From Novosphingobium resinovorum (GTDB lineage: Bacteria; Pseudomonadota; Alphaproteobacteria; Sphingomonadales; Sphingomonadaceae), in NCBI RefSeq assembly GCF_027922145.1, contig NZ_BSFC01000044.1, positions 62,001 to 126,000 of the forward strand: a stretch of DNA of 64,000 nt. Direction: 5' to 3'. The translations under genes were made by a program, and so were the position numbers. Of this stretch, positions 44,536 to 52,749 are shown piece after piece; the stretch's first letter is position 1; each line of letters starts with the position of its first letter. The notes beneath the pieces are model-generated. The model did no database searches and had not been told where the DNA came from. It was given only the letters and a program-made list of their open reading frames with translations.

Positions 44536-44636
44536 TCGCGCGGGGGCCGGTGTTGCCCCCCATCCGGCTAACTCGCTTCGCTTGCAAGCTTTCCGCCCCT
44601 CCCGCTTGCCGGAGGGGTTGGAGTGGGAAGCTTGAC

Positions 44637-44674
44637 GTCATCAAAGTGTCATTCGATGGACATATTCGCGTCAT
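44637..44674 (+). promoter_or_regulatory. Pho box: four tandem 11-bp-phased half-sites before the porin
   Basis: GTCAT occurs at 44637, 44648 and 44670, with GACAT at 44659. All four are spaced by exactly 11 bases on the plus strand, the helical-turn spacing used by PhoB dimers. The array ends 46 bases before the porin start at 44721, leaving room for a -10 element. It implies PhoB activation of the porin. Confidence 0.82.
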
Positions 44675-44720
44675 CGAAATGACGCGAATCCTGAACCCAA
44701 TCGTGATGCAATCCGCAGCC

Positions 44721-46178
44721 ATGCGAAGATTGCCCGTTTCCGCCATAGCGCTCGTCGTCGCCCTGGGCTGGGTTTCCCCGGTCCTAGCGCAGTCCGCCGA
44801 TTCGGTCACCCAGGCCGACCTCGCCGCCATGCGCGCGCAGATGGAGGCGATGGCGCAGCGCATCACCTCGCTCGAAGGGCAGCTTGCGGCGGCGAAGGGC
44901 TCGGCGTCGCAGATCGCGACGCCGCTTCCGAATGCGGCCGCGACGCCGGTTCCGGCTCTCGCGGCAGGGCCGGCCACGCCCGCTGAGGCTCCTCCGCCCG
45001 CCCCGGCAGCCAGCTCGATCCCGGCGAAGCTCGCCAAGACCGCGAGCGGCATCAAGCTGCGCGGCTACACCCAGATGCGCTTCAACGAGATCATCTCGGG
45101 CGACAAGGACGCGCCTTCAGGCCGCTCGCGGCTGCGGTCGGTGCAGGACGGCAGCATCGGCCCGGACAGCAACTTCTTCTTCCGCCGCATCCGTCTCGTG
45201 ATGCAGGGCGACCTCGGCCACGGCGTCTCGTTCTACCTGCAGCCCGATTTCGCCAGCGCAGTCAACAACCAGACTTCGGGCGAGCGGCGCGACAACTTCC
45301 TGCAGCTGCGCGATGCCTACGTGGACGTTGCGCTCGACAAGGCGCAGCGCCTCAAGGTGCGTTTCGGCCAGTCCAAGGTGCCGTTCGGGTGGGAGAACCT
45401 GCAGTCCTCCTCCAACCGTGTGCCGCTCGACCGCACCGACGCGATCAACGCCGGAGTGCCTAGCGAGCGCGATCTCGGCATCGTCGCCTACTACACGCCC
45501 GACCGCGTGCAGGCGATCTGGGACGAACTGGAAGCGGGCGGGCAGAAGCTTTTCGGCAATTACGGCGCCTTCGGCTTCGGCGTGTTCAACGGGCAGGGCG
45601 TCAACCGGCAGGAACGCAACGAGAGCCTGATGTCGGTGGCGATGGCGACATGGCCGATGCGGCTCGATGGTATCGGGCTGGACGGGCAGGTGCTCGAAGT
45701 GGGCGGCTCGCTGATGCACAACAAGGTGAAGCCGGAAGTGCGCGCGGGCGGGGTCACGGCGCAGAACTTCACCGAACGCCGCGCGGTGGCGCACGCGATC
45801 CTCTATCCGCAGCCCTTCGGCATCCAGGCCGAATGGACTTTCGGGCGCGGGCCGCAGTTCGATACCGGAACGCAGACGATCGAATCGCACAATGCCAGCG
45901 GCGGCTACGTGATGCTGATGTACCGCGTGCCGGACTTCGGCGCGGGCCGGGTGATCCCCTATGCGCGGTGGGAACGCTACAAGGGCGGCTGGAAGGGGGC
46001 GGTCAATGCGCCGCGCCTCGATACCAACGACATTGAACTCGGCGTGGAATGGACGCCGGTGAAGCCGATCGAGTTCACGCTCGCCTATGCCCGCATGAAG
46101 CGCGCCGAGGCCGACGAACGCCGCGCCGGACAGGCCGAAGGCGACGTCCTGCGCGCCCAGATCCAGTGGAATTATTGA
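44721..46178 (+). CDS. Phosphate-selective porin, OprO/OprP family
   Basis: The 485-residue protein begins with a signal peptide (MRRLPVSAIALVVALGWVSP, cleavage near VLAQS). A coiled coil (LAAMRAQMEAMAQRITSLEG) and an Ala/Pro-rich linker follow. Then comes a beta-barrel of the OprO/P type: SNFFFRRIRLVMQGDLGHG, DAYVDVALDKAQRLKVRFGQ, SSSNRVPLDRTD, and a C-terminal EFTLAYARMKRA with terminal strand LRAQIQWNY. The family forms anion- or phosphate-selective outer-membrane channels. In-frame ATGs at 44679 and 44706 are upstream, but they overlap or closely follow the Pho box, so 44721 with its clean signal peptide is preferred. Confidence 0.87.
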   Translation: MRRLPVSAIALVVALGWVSPVLAQSADSVTQADLAAMRAQMEAMAQRITSLEGQLAAAKGSASQIATPLPNAAATPVPALAAGPATPAEAPPPAPAASSIPAKLAKTASGIKLRGYTQMRFNEIISGDKDAPSGRSRLRSVQDGSIGPDSNFFFRRIRLVMQGDLGHGVSFYLQPDFASAVNNQTSGERRDNFLQLRDAYVDVALDKAQRLKVRFGQSKVPFGWENLQSSSNRVPLDRTDAINAGVPSERDLGIVAYYTPDRVQAIWDELEAGGQKLFGNYGAFGFGVFNGQGVNRQERNESLMSVAMATWPMRLDGIGLDGQVLEVGGSLMHNKVKPEVRAGGVTAQNFTERRAVAHAILYPQPFGIQAEWTFGRGPQFDTGTQTIESHNASGGYVMLMYRVPDFGAGRVIPYARWERYKGGWKGAVNAPRLDTNDIELGVEWTPVKPIEFTLAYARMKRAEADERRAGQAEGDVLRAQIQWNY

Positions 46179-46215
46179 GGCCTGCGCGCAGGATTTTCGA
46201 GACACTCCCCATTTA

Positions 46216-46242
46216 GTCACGTTATTGACGCAAAAGTGTCAT
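46216..46242 (+). promoter_or_regulatory. Pho box upstream of pstS
   Basis: Half-sites GTCAC (46216), GACGC (46227) and GTCAT (46238) are spaced by 11 bases on the plus strand. They lie 51 bases before the pstS start, and the outer two match the porin array well. The middle repeat is weaker. PhoB control of pstS fits the gene's known regulation. Confidence 0.72.
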
Positions 46243-46292
46243 CAAAGACCAATAGGGGGCAGTTCAAGATCAAAGCCCAAGGGGGTTTACCA

Positions 46293-47339
46293 ATGCGTTC
46301 GACCAAGACCTTCATTTTCGCCGCCGTCTCGCTTGCCGCGCTCAGCGCTTGTGGAGGTTCGGGCGGTTCCTCGGCCGGATCGCGCGATTTCGTGCGCGCC
46401 GTCGGTTCCTCGACCGTCTACCCCTTCGCCACCGCCGTGGCCGAGGGTTACGCGAAGGCGGCGGGCGTGAAGTCGCCGGTCATCGAATCGACCGGCACCG
46501 GCGCGGGCATGAAGCTGTTCTGCGCCGGTGTCGGCGCCCAGCACCCCGATATCGAGGACGCCTCGCGCCGGATCAAGAAGTCCGAGTTCGAGGAATGCCA
46601 GAAGAACGGCGTCAAGGAGATCGTCGAGGTCCAGGTCGGCATCGACGGCATCGCCTTCGCCGAATCGAAGAGCGGCCCCGGCTTCCAGCTGACCCCAACC
46701 GACATCTACAAGGCGCTGGCGGCCAACCCCTTCGGCAAGCCCAACACCGCGAAGACCTGGAAGGACGTCAATCCGTCGCTCCCCGCCGAGCCGATCCTCG
46801 TCTACGGCCCGCCCTCGACCTCGGGCACGCGTGACGCGCTCAAGGAACTGATCCTCGAGGCCGGTTGCAAGACCGATGCCGCCACCAAGGCGCTCAAGGA
46901 CAGCGACAAGAACAAGTACGAGGCGATCTGCCACGACATCCGCGAGGACGGCCCTTACGTGGACGCCGGCGAGAACGACAACCTGATCGTCCAGAAGATC
47001 TCGCAGAACGCCAAGGCCATCGGCATCTTCGGCTACTCGTTCCTCGAAGAGAACCCGGACAGCCTGAAGGGCATCCCGATGTCGGGCGTGACCCCGACTT
47101 ACGCGACGATCTCGGACTATTCCTACCCCGGCGCGCGTCCGCTCTACATCTACGTCAAGAAGCAGCACCTGGGTCCGATCAAGAGCCTGCAGGGCTACGT
47201 TGCCGAGTGGGTGAAGTCGTGGGGCGCCGACGGCCTCCTGCAGAAGAAGGGCATGGTCATCGCGCCCGAGGACGTGCGCAAGAAGAGCGCCGAAATCGTC
47301 GCGAACATGACCCCGCTCGATCCGTCCGAGCTGAAGTAA
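46293..47339 (+). CDS. pstS: PstS, phosphate ABC transporter substrate-binding lipoprotein
   Basis: The 348-residue protein has a lipoprotein signal (AAVSLAALSAC, lipidated Cys20) rather than a plain leader. The phosphate-binding segments follow: RAVGSSTVYPFATAVAEGYA, ESTGTGAGMKLFCAGVG, DIEDASRRIKKSEFEEC, VGIDGIAFAESKSGPGFQLT and GPPSTSGTRDALKELIL. GGGGG precedes the ATG. It is an SBP of the PBP type, anchored to a membrane in the periplasm. A palindromic repeat separates it from pstC, which may raise the level of pstS mRNA above that of the rest. Confidence 0.95.
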   Translation: MRSTKTFIFAAVSLAALSACGGSGGSSAGSRDFVRAVGSSTVYPFATAVAEGYAKAAGVKSPVIESTGTGAGMKLFCAGVGAQHPDIEDASRRIKKSEFEECQKNGVKEIVEVQVGIDGIAFAESKSGPGFQLTPTDIYKALAANPFGKPNTAKTWKDVNPSLPAEPILVYGPPSTSGTRDALKELILEAGCKTDAATKALKDSDKNKYEAICHDIREDGPYVDAGENDNLIVQKISQNAKAIGIFGYSFLEENPDSLKGIPMSGVTPTYATISDYSYPGARPLYIYVKKQHLGPIKSLQGYVAEWVKSWGADGLLQKKGMVIAPEDVRKKSAEIVANMTPLDPSELK

Positions 47340-47370
47340 GAACCCACTACGGTGCTTCGATCCCTTGCAT

Positions 47371-47457
47371 CGTCATTGCGAGCGGCGCAGCCGCGCGGCA
47401 ACCCAAGGCAGGTGCAAACCGCCCTGGGTTGCTTCGGCCTGCGGCCTCGCAATGACG
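47371..47457. repeat. Palindromic intergenic repeat, family A variant, copy 4
   Basis: The outer CGTCATTGCGAGCGGC and the closing GCCTCGCAATGACG are conserved, but the inner arms differ from the other copies (GCAACCCAAGG against CCCTGGGTTGC). It lies between pstS and pstC on the same strand, 32 bases past the pstS stop. A stable hairpin here could protect pstS mRNA or reduce read-through into pstCAB. Confidence 0.85.
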
Positions 47458-47477
47458 GCGTGGATGGAGCGCCCGGT

Positions 47478-47507
47478 ATGAACAAGGGGCCGATGGGCCA
47501 GTCATGA
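47478..47507 (+). CDS. Nine-codon leader ORF overlapping the pstC start (candidate)
   Basis: ATG at 47478 opens a nine-codon frame (MNKGPMGQS) that ends in a TGA at 47505-47507, overlapping the pstC ATG as ATGA. GGAG lies ten bases before its ATG, whereas pstC itself has no clear ribosome-binding site. This suggests pstC is translated by coupling from a mini-ORF. It may equally be chance. Confidence 0.35.
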   Translation: MNKGPMGQS

Positions 47508-48877
47508 TACTTACCGGAGTTCTCCTGGCCGTCCTCGGCCTCGGCCTTGTCGGCTGGTTCGCCGCGCGCGGCCGGGCGCGGCTGCTCTATACCGGCCGGG
47601 GGTCGATGCACTCGATGCCCGCCTATCACGGCTGGCATCTGGCGCTGTGGATCGTCGTCCCGGCGCTGGTCGCCTGGCTGGTATGGCAGGCTGTGATGCC
47701 GGGCCTCGTCCAAGGCGCGGTCTTCGCCACCCCCGCCGCGCATGGCCTGCCTACCGATCCGTTCCAGTTGGGCGCCATCGTCGCCGAGGCGCAGACCATC
47801 GCCTCCGATCCGGGCGCCGTCGCCTTCAACCCGGAGGCGCAGGCGCTGGTCGAGCCGTTCCGCGCGGCGCAAGTGAAGTTCGGCCTGATCGGCGCGGTGA
47901 TCGTGCTGATCGTCGCCTTTGCGGGCGGCGCCTTCGGCTTCACGCGCATCCGCCCGAACTTCAAGGCCCGCACCCATGTCGAGCGCTTGGTGCTGGGCGT
48001 GCTGCTGGCAGCCTCGCTGCTGGCGATCCTGACCACCTTCGGCATCGTCGCCTCGCTGGTGTTCGAGGCGGGCATGTTCTTCAAGGACGTGTCGCCGATC
48101 GCCTTCCTCACCGGCACCCACTGGTCGCCCGCGAGCACCATGGGCGACAACATCAACAACAACTTCGGCGCGGTGCCGCTGTTCTGGGGCACGATCTATA
48201 TCGGCGCGATCATCGCCATGGTCGTCGCGATCCCGCTCGGCCTGATGAGCGCGATCTACCTGACCCAGTACGCCACGCGCGACGTGCGCAAGTGGGTGAA
48301 GCCGCTGCTGGAGATCCTCGCGGGCATTCCCACGGTGGTCTACGGCTACTTCGCCGCGCTGACCGTGGCGCCGCTGATCCGCGACTTCGCCGCCTCGCTG
48401 GGCATGGCCAACCCCTCGACCGAGAGCGCGCTGGCCGCTGGTCTGGTGATGGGCGTGATGATCATCCCGTTCGTCTCCTCGATGGCCGACGATGCGCTCG
48501 CCGCCGTGCCCCGCGCGATGAGCGACGGTTCGCTGGCGCTCGGCGCCACCCGTTCGGAGACGATCAAGAAGGTGCTGCTGCCCGCCGCTCTGCCCGGCAT
48601 CGTCGCAGGCGTGATGCTGGCGATCAGCCGCGCCATCGGCGAGACGATGATCGTCGTCATGGCCGCCGGTGCCGCCGCCAACCTTTCGGCGAACCCGTTC
48701 GCCTCGATGACCACGGTGACGTACCAGATCGTCCAGATGCTGACCGGCGACCAGGAGTTCAACAGCCCCAAGACGCTGTCGGCCTTCGCGCTCGGCCTGG
48801 TGCTGTTCATCGTCACCCTCATCCTCAACATCGTCGCCCTGCGCGTCGTGAAGCGGTTCCGCGAAGCCTATGAGTAA
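47504..48877 (+). CDS. pstC: PstC, phosphate ABC transporter permease (long alphaproteobacterial form)
   Basis: The 457-residue protein is longer than E. coli PstC (319). The extra N-terminal part has two membrane segments (MILTGVLLAVLGLGLVGWF and LALWIVVPALVAWLVWQAVM), a periplasmic-type loop, and a third (IGAVIVLIVAFAGGAFGF). The standard permease domain follows: VPLFWGTIYIGAIIAMVVAI, the coupling segment EILAGIPTVVYGYFAAL, and ALGATRSETIKKVLLPAALP with ISRAIGETMIVVMAAGAAA. It pairs with PstA in the inner membrane and overlaps the pstA gene by eight bases. Confidence 0.94.
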   Translation: MILTGVLLAVLGLGLVGWFAARGRARLLYTGRGSMHSMPAYHGWHLALWIVVPALVAWLVWQAVMPGLVQGAVFATPAAHGLPTDPFQLGAIVAEAQTIASDPGAVAFNPEAQALVEPFRAAQVKFGLIGAVIVLIVAFAGGAFGFTRIRPNFKARTHVERLVLGVLLAASLLAILTTFGIVASLVFEAGMFFKDVSPIAFLTGTHWSPASTMGDNINNNFGAVPLFWGTIYIGAIIAMVVAIPLGLMSAIYLTQYATRDVRKWVKPLLEILAGIPTVVYGYFAALTVAPLIRDFAASLGMANPSTESALAAGLVMGVMIIPFVSSMADDALAAVPRAMSDGSLALGATRSETIKKVLLPAALPGIVAGVMLAISRAIGETMIVVMAAGAAANLSANPFASMTTVTYQIVQMLTGDQEFNSPKTLSAFALGLVLFIVTLILNIVALRVVKRFREAYE

Positions 48878-49757
48878 GTCCGACTGGAATTCGCCCGAGG
48901 CGGTTCGCCGCCTCGCGAAGCGCCACGCCGCCGAGAAGCGCTTCAAGCTCGTTGGGCTCGGCGCGATCGTCCTGAGCCTCGGGTTCCTGGCGCTGCTGCT
49001 CGTCATCATGCTGAAGAACGGCGTCGCCGGGCTCGACTGGGACTTCCTGTCCGGGTCTGACTCGACCGATGCCACCACCGCAGGCGTGTGGGGCGCGGCC
49101 AAGGGCTCGCTGCTCACCATGCTGGTGACGCTGCTGCTCAGCTTCCCGATGGGCGTGCTCGCCGCGATCTATCTGGAAGAGTTCGCGCCGAAGAAGAAGT
49201 GGATCGAGTGGGTCGAGGTGTCGATCAACAACCTCGCCGCCGTGCCCTCGATCATCTTCGGCCTGCTGGGTCTGGCGGTGTTCATCAACACCTTCCAGAT
49301 GCCGCGTTCCTCACCGCTGGTCGGCGGTCTGACGCTGGCGCTGATGACGATGCCGGTCATCGTCATCTCGGGGCGCAACGCGATCAAGGCCGTCCCGCCC
49401 TCGATCCGCGAGGCTGCGTACGGCATCGGCGCCAGCAAGGTGCAGACGACCTTCCACCACGTCCTGCCGCTCGCGCTGCCGGGCATCCTGACCGGCACCA
49501 TCATCGGCATGGCCCGCGCGCTGGGTGAAACCGCGCCGCTGCTGATGATCGGCATGCGTGCCTTCGTCGTCACCCCGCCCGACAGCCTGACCGCCCCGTC
49601 GAGCGTGCTGCCGATGCAGATCTTCCTGTGGTCCGACGAGATCGACAAGGCCTTCGTCCAGAACACTTCCGCCGCCATCATCGTGCTGCTGGTCTTCCTG
49701 CTCGCCATGAACGGCATCGCCATTTACCTTCGAAACAAATTCGAAGTCCGCTGGTAG
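48870..49757 (+). CDS. pstA: PstA, phosphate ABC transporter permease
   Basis: The 295-residue inner-membrane protein has about six helices. A cytoplasmic N-terminus (NSPEAVRRLAKRHAAEKRFK) is followed by VGLGAIVLSLGFLALLLVIM. Later segments include GSLLTMLVTLLLSFPMGVLA, NNLAAVPSIIFGLLGLAVFI, and the ATPase-coupling loop REAAYGIGASKVQTTFHHVL ahead of GTIIGMARALGETAPLL. It forms the translocation pore with PstC. The ATG overlaps the pstC end; pstB begins four bases after its stop. Confidence 0.95.
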   Translation: MSKSDWNSPEAVRRLAKRHAAEKRFKLVGLGAIVLSLGFLALLLVIMLKNGVAGLDWDFLSGSDSTDATTAGVWGAAKGSLLTMLVTLLLSFPMGVLAAIYLEEFAPKKKWIEWVEVSINNLAAVPSIIFGLLGLAVFINTFQMPRSSPLVGGLTLALMTMPVIVISGRNAIKAVPPSIREAAYGIGASKVQTTFHHVLPLALPGILTGTIIGMARALGETAPLLMIGMRAFVVTPPDSLTAPSSVLPMQIFLWSDEIDKAFVQNTSAAIIVLLVFLLAMNGIAIYLRNKFEVRW

Positions 49758-49761
49758 AACC

Positions 49762-50523
49762 ATGACCGAAGCAAAAATCACGGCTCGCAACGTCGACGTC
49801 TTCTACGGACAGAAGAAGGCGATCAACGACGTCTCGATCGACATCGACAACGGGATCGTCACTGCCTTCATCGGCCCCTCGGGCTGCGGCAAGTCGACGT
49901 TCCTGCGCACCCTCAACCGCATGAACGACACGATCGCCGGTGCCCGCGTCGACGGCCAGATCCTGCTCGACGGCGAGGATATCTATGCGTCCACCATGGA
50001 CTCGGTCGCGCTGCGCGCCCGCGTCGGCATGGTGTTCCAGAAGCCGAACCCGTTCCCCAAGTCGATCTACGAGAACATCGCCTACGGCCCGCGCATCCAC
50101 GGCCTCGCCAGCGCGAAGTCCGACATGGACCGCATCGTCGAGAACGCGCTGACCAAGGCGGGCCTCTGGGAAGAGGTCAAGGATCGCCTGACCGACGCCG
50201 GCACCGCGCTTTCGGGCGGCCAGCAGCAGCGCCTGTGCATCGCGCGCGCCATCGCCGTGAGCCCCGAAGTCATCCTCATGGACGAGCCGTGCTCCGCGCT
50301 CGACCCGATCGCCACCGCGCGCATCGAGGAACTGATCGACGAGCTGAAGGAGAGCTTCGCCATCGTCATCGTCACCCACTCGATGCAGCAGGCCGCGCGC
50401 GTGTCGCAGCGCACCGCCTTCTTCCACCTCGGCAGCATGGTGGAGTACGGCGAGACCGACCAGATCTTCACCAATCCGCGCGAAACGCGCACCAAGGACT
50501 ACATCACCGGCCGCTACGGCTGA
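49762..50523 (+). CDS. pstB: PstB, phosphate ABC transporter ATPase
   Basis: The 253-residue ATPase has Walker A GPSGCGKST (38-46), the Q-loop region VGMVFQKPNPFPKSIYENIA, the signature LSGGQQQRLCIARAIA, Walker B VILMDEPCSALDP and the switch His in VIVTHSMQQAARVS. PNPFPKSIYENIAYGP is highly characteristic of PstB. It powers PstCA and, with PhoU, relays phosphate status to PhoR. It follows pstA by four bases. Confidence 0.97.
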   Translation: MTEAKITARNVDVFYGQKKAINDVSIDIDNGIVTAFIGPSGCGKSTFLRTLNRMNDTIAGARVDGQILLDGEDIYASTMDSVALRARVGMVFQKPNPFPKSIYENIAYGPRIHGLASAKSDMDRIVENALTKAGLWEEVKDRLTDAGTALSGGQQQRLCIARAIAVSPEVILMDEPCSALDPIATARIEELIDELKESFAIVIVTHSMQQAARVSQRTAFFHLGSMVEYGETDQIFTNPRETRTKDYITGRYG

Positions 50524-50548
50524 GTGTTGGCATAAGCAGGGACACGCC

Positions 50549-51250
50549 ATGGTAGACCATACCGTCAAGGCCTTCGACTCCGAGATCGGGCAGCTTCGCG
50601 GCCTCGTCGCCGAAATGGGCGGGCTCGCCGAAGTCGCGATCCGCGACGCCATCACCGCGCTCGTCCATCATGACGAGGAACTGGCCGCGCAAGTCGTCGC
50701 CGCCGACGCCCGGCTTGATGCGCTGGAGGCCGAAGTGGACCGTCTTGCGGTTCGCACGATCGCCCTGCGCGCGCCGATGGCCGACGATCTGCGCGACGTC
50801 ATCGCCGCGCTCAAGATCTCGGGCGTGATCGAGCGCATCGGTGATTACGCCAAGAACATCGCCAAACGCGTCAATGCGCTGGAAGGCCGCACCAAGATCG
50901 ATCCGGTCACGCTGGTCCCGGCCATGGCCGAGATCGCCGAGTCCATGGTGCGCGATGTATTGAACGCCTACGGCTCGCGCGATGCGCAGCTGGCGGTGGA
51001 GGTCATCAAGCGCGACCAGAAGCTGGACCAGTTCTACAACACGCTGTTCCGTTCGCTGCTGACGCACATGATGGAGAACCCGGCGACGATCACCAGCGCC
51101 GCGCAACTTCTCTTCATCGCCCGCAATCTTGAGCGCATCGGCGACCATGCCACCAACGTGGCCGAAATGGTCTACTACGCCGCGACCGGCGAATACTGCA
51201 CGGAGCGCGACTCTTTGACGGATGATACCAGCTCGGGAATGCTGTCGTGA
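50549..51250 (+). CDS. phoU: PhoU, phosphate-signalling regulator
   Basis: The 233-residue protein consists of two three-helix PhoU repeats. The first begins TVKAFDSEIGQLRGLVAEMG and includes ALRAPMADDLRDVIAALKIS. The second includes MVRDVLNAYGSRDAQLAVEV and ARNLERIGDHATNVAEMVYY, with the metal-contact pattern of the family (ERIGDYAKN, ERIGDHATN). It inhibits PhoR signalling when phosphate is plentiful through contact with PstB and the PhoR PAS domain. The phoB start overlaps its stop (GTGA). Confidence 0.95.
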   Translation: MVDHTVKAFDSEIGQLRGLVAEMGGLAEVAIRDAITALVHHDEELAAQVVAADARLDALEAEVDRLAVRTIALRAPMADDLRDVIAALKISGVIERIGDYAKNIAKRVNALEGRTKIDPVTLVPAMAEIAESMVRDVLNAYGSRDAQLAVEVIKRDQKLDQFYNTLFRSLLTHMMENPATITSAAQLLFIARNLERIGDHATNVAEMVYYAATGEYCTERDSLTDDTSSGMLS

Positions 51251-51936
51251 GCGCGGCCTCGATCCTCGTCGTCGAAGACGACGTCGCCCTCAGCGAACTG
51301 CTGACCTGGAACCTCTCGGCCGAAGGCTACGACGTGCGTTCCACGCCCGACGGTGAGGAAGCCCTCGTCATGGTGCGCGAGCAGACGCCCGACGCCATCG
51401 TGCTCGACTGGATGATCGAGCAGGTGCCCGGCATCGAGGTTTGCCGCCAGCTGCGCAAGGACAAGGAAACCGCCTCGGTCCCGATCATCATGCTCACCGC
51501 ACGCGGCGAGGAAGAGGACATGATCCGCGGTCTCAAGACCGGCGCTGACGACTATGTCACCAAGCCGTTCTCGCCGCGCGAGCTGATGGCCCGCATCGAG
51601 GCGCTGCTGCGCCGCGCGCGCCCGTCGCTGGCGGGAAGTGTGCTGTCGTGGGGGGATATCGAACTCGACGCCACCAGCCACCGCGTGCGTCGCGGCGGCG
51701 AGGCGCTGCATCTGGGCCCGACCGAGTTCCGCCTGCTGCGCTACTTCATGGAGCGTCCGAACCGCGTGGTCTCGCGCCAGCAGATCCTCGACGGCGTCTG
51801 GGGTATGGACTCCGACATCGACGAGCGCACGGTGGACGTTCACATCCGCCGCCTGCGCAAGGCGATCAACCGCGACGGCGAGACCGATCCGATCCGCACC
51901 GTGCGTGCGGCGGGGTATGCGATGGACGTGGCCTGA
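51247..51936 (+). CDS. phoB: PhoB, phosphate-regulon response regulator
   Basis: The 229-residue regulator starts with GTG. The receiver domain has the acidic pair ILVVEDDVALSELL, the phospho-acceptor Asp54 in VLDWMIEQVPG, and the lysine in DDYVTKPFSPREL. The OmpR-type winged helix follows: LHLGPTEFRLLRYFME, RVVSRQQILDGVWG and the recognition helix in ERTVDVHIRRLRKAIN. It binds Pho boxes such as those at 44637-44674 and 46216-46242. It ends the rightward phosphate operon, with translation coupled to phoU. Confidence 0.96.
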   Translation: MSAASILVVEDDVALSELLTWNLSAEGYDVRSTPDGEEALVMVREQTPDAIVLDWMIEQVPGIEVCRQLRKDKETASVPIIMLTARGEEEDMIRGLKTGADDYVTKPFSPRELMARIEALLRRARPSLAGSVLSWGDIELDATSHRVRRGGEALHLGPTEFRLLRYFMERPNRVVSRQQILDGVWGMDSDIDERTVDVHIRRLRKAINRDGETDPIRTVRAAGYAMDVA

Positions 51937-52003
51937 TCGCTCGACGTCCCGGACCTGTCCCGGGACGGGTGGCGGCGAGGCACTAGGATCGCCTGAATAC
52001 TTT

Positions 52004-52033
52004 CGTCATTGCTTCGCTGCGCTCGCAATGACG
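52004..52033. repeat. Palindromic intergenic repeat, family A, internally deleted copy 5
   Basis: Only CGTCATTG of the left arm and CTTCGCTGCGCTCGCAATGACG of the right arm remain, directly joined. It looks like a family A element that lost its centre and most of one arm. It lies between the convergent ends of phoB and the TMEM165/GDT1 gene. Confidence 0.75.
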
Positions 52034-52102
52034 ATAGGGTGGCAATCGTGGCTGGGGTATGATGAAACGAAGGGGCCGCCTTGCCGCGGCCCCTTCGTCG
52101 TT

Positions 52103-52684
52103 TCAGCCCAGCAGGCCCGCCGTCTGTGCGAGCAGCCACAGGCCGATCACCAGGAACAGCAGCGCCGCCACCGTACGCACGACGTTCAGCGGCACCTTCT
52201 TGATGAGGGCATTGCCGAGGAACACCGCCGGCACGTTGGCGATCATCATGCCGATGGTGGTGCCCATCATCACCGGCACCACGCTCTGGAAGCGGGCGCC
52301 CAGCGCGATCGTGGCGATCTGGGTCTTGTCGCCCATCTCGACCAGGAAGAAGGCGATGGCGGTCGCCAGGAAGGGGCCGAAGCGGCTCGGCTTGGCCTCT
52401 TCGTCTTCATCGAACTTGTCGGGGATCAGCGTCCAGCCGGCCATCAGAATGAAGCTGGCGGCGACGAGGTAGCGGAACCACTGCCCGTCGAGGAAGGCGG
52501 CCGCCTGCTCGCCCACCAGTGCGGCAAGGAAATGGTTGGCGATCGTCGCCACGAAGATGCCCGCCACGATCGGCCAGGGCCGCTTGAAGCGCGTGGCGAG
52601 GACGATGGCGAGAAGCTGGGTCTTGTCGCCGATCTCGGCGAGGGCGACCACGGCGGTCGATGTAAGCAGGGCTTCCAAGGTCAT
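52103..52684 (-). CDS. TMEM165/GDT1-family membrane protein, probable Mn2+ exporter
   Basis: The 193-residue protein has two repeats, each with the family motif E-x-G-D-K-T: LAEIGDKTQLLAIVLATRFK in the first and LVEMGDKTQIATIALGARFQ in the second. About six membrane helices and a central acidic loop (DKFDEDEEAKPSR) are visible. Bacterial members such as MneA export Mn2+. The long leader carries a yybP-ykoY-type riboswitch, which strongly supports a manganese role. The start (52684) gives the motif near residue 17; an upstream open frame runs through the riboswitch and is not coding. Confidence 0.9.
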   Translation of the reverse strand: MTLEALLTSTAVVALAEIGDKTQLLAIVLATRFKRPWPIVAGIFVATIANHFLAALVGEQAAAFLDGQWFRYLVAASFILMAGWTLIPDKFDEDEEAKPSRFGPFLATAIAFFLVEMGDKTQIATIALGARFQSVVPVMMGTTIGMMIANVPAVFLGNALIKKVPLNVVRTVAALLFLVIGLWLLAQTAGLLG

Positions 52685-52749
52685 GGTTCTTTCGGGCCGG
52701 GCGGAAACGAAACGCAACGACGCATTCGGTAATCCGCCCGGCCGAGCGA

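Noticed and set aside
44597..44619. CCCCTCC...GGAGGGG hairpin after phoR as a terminator
   Set aside because: The stem is present but no T-run follows, so I could not support a rho-independent terminator.
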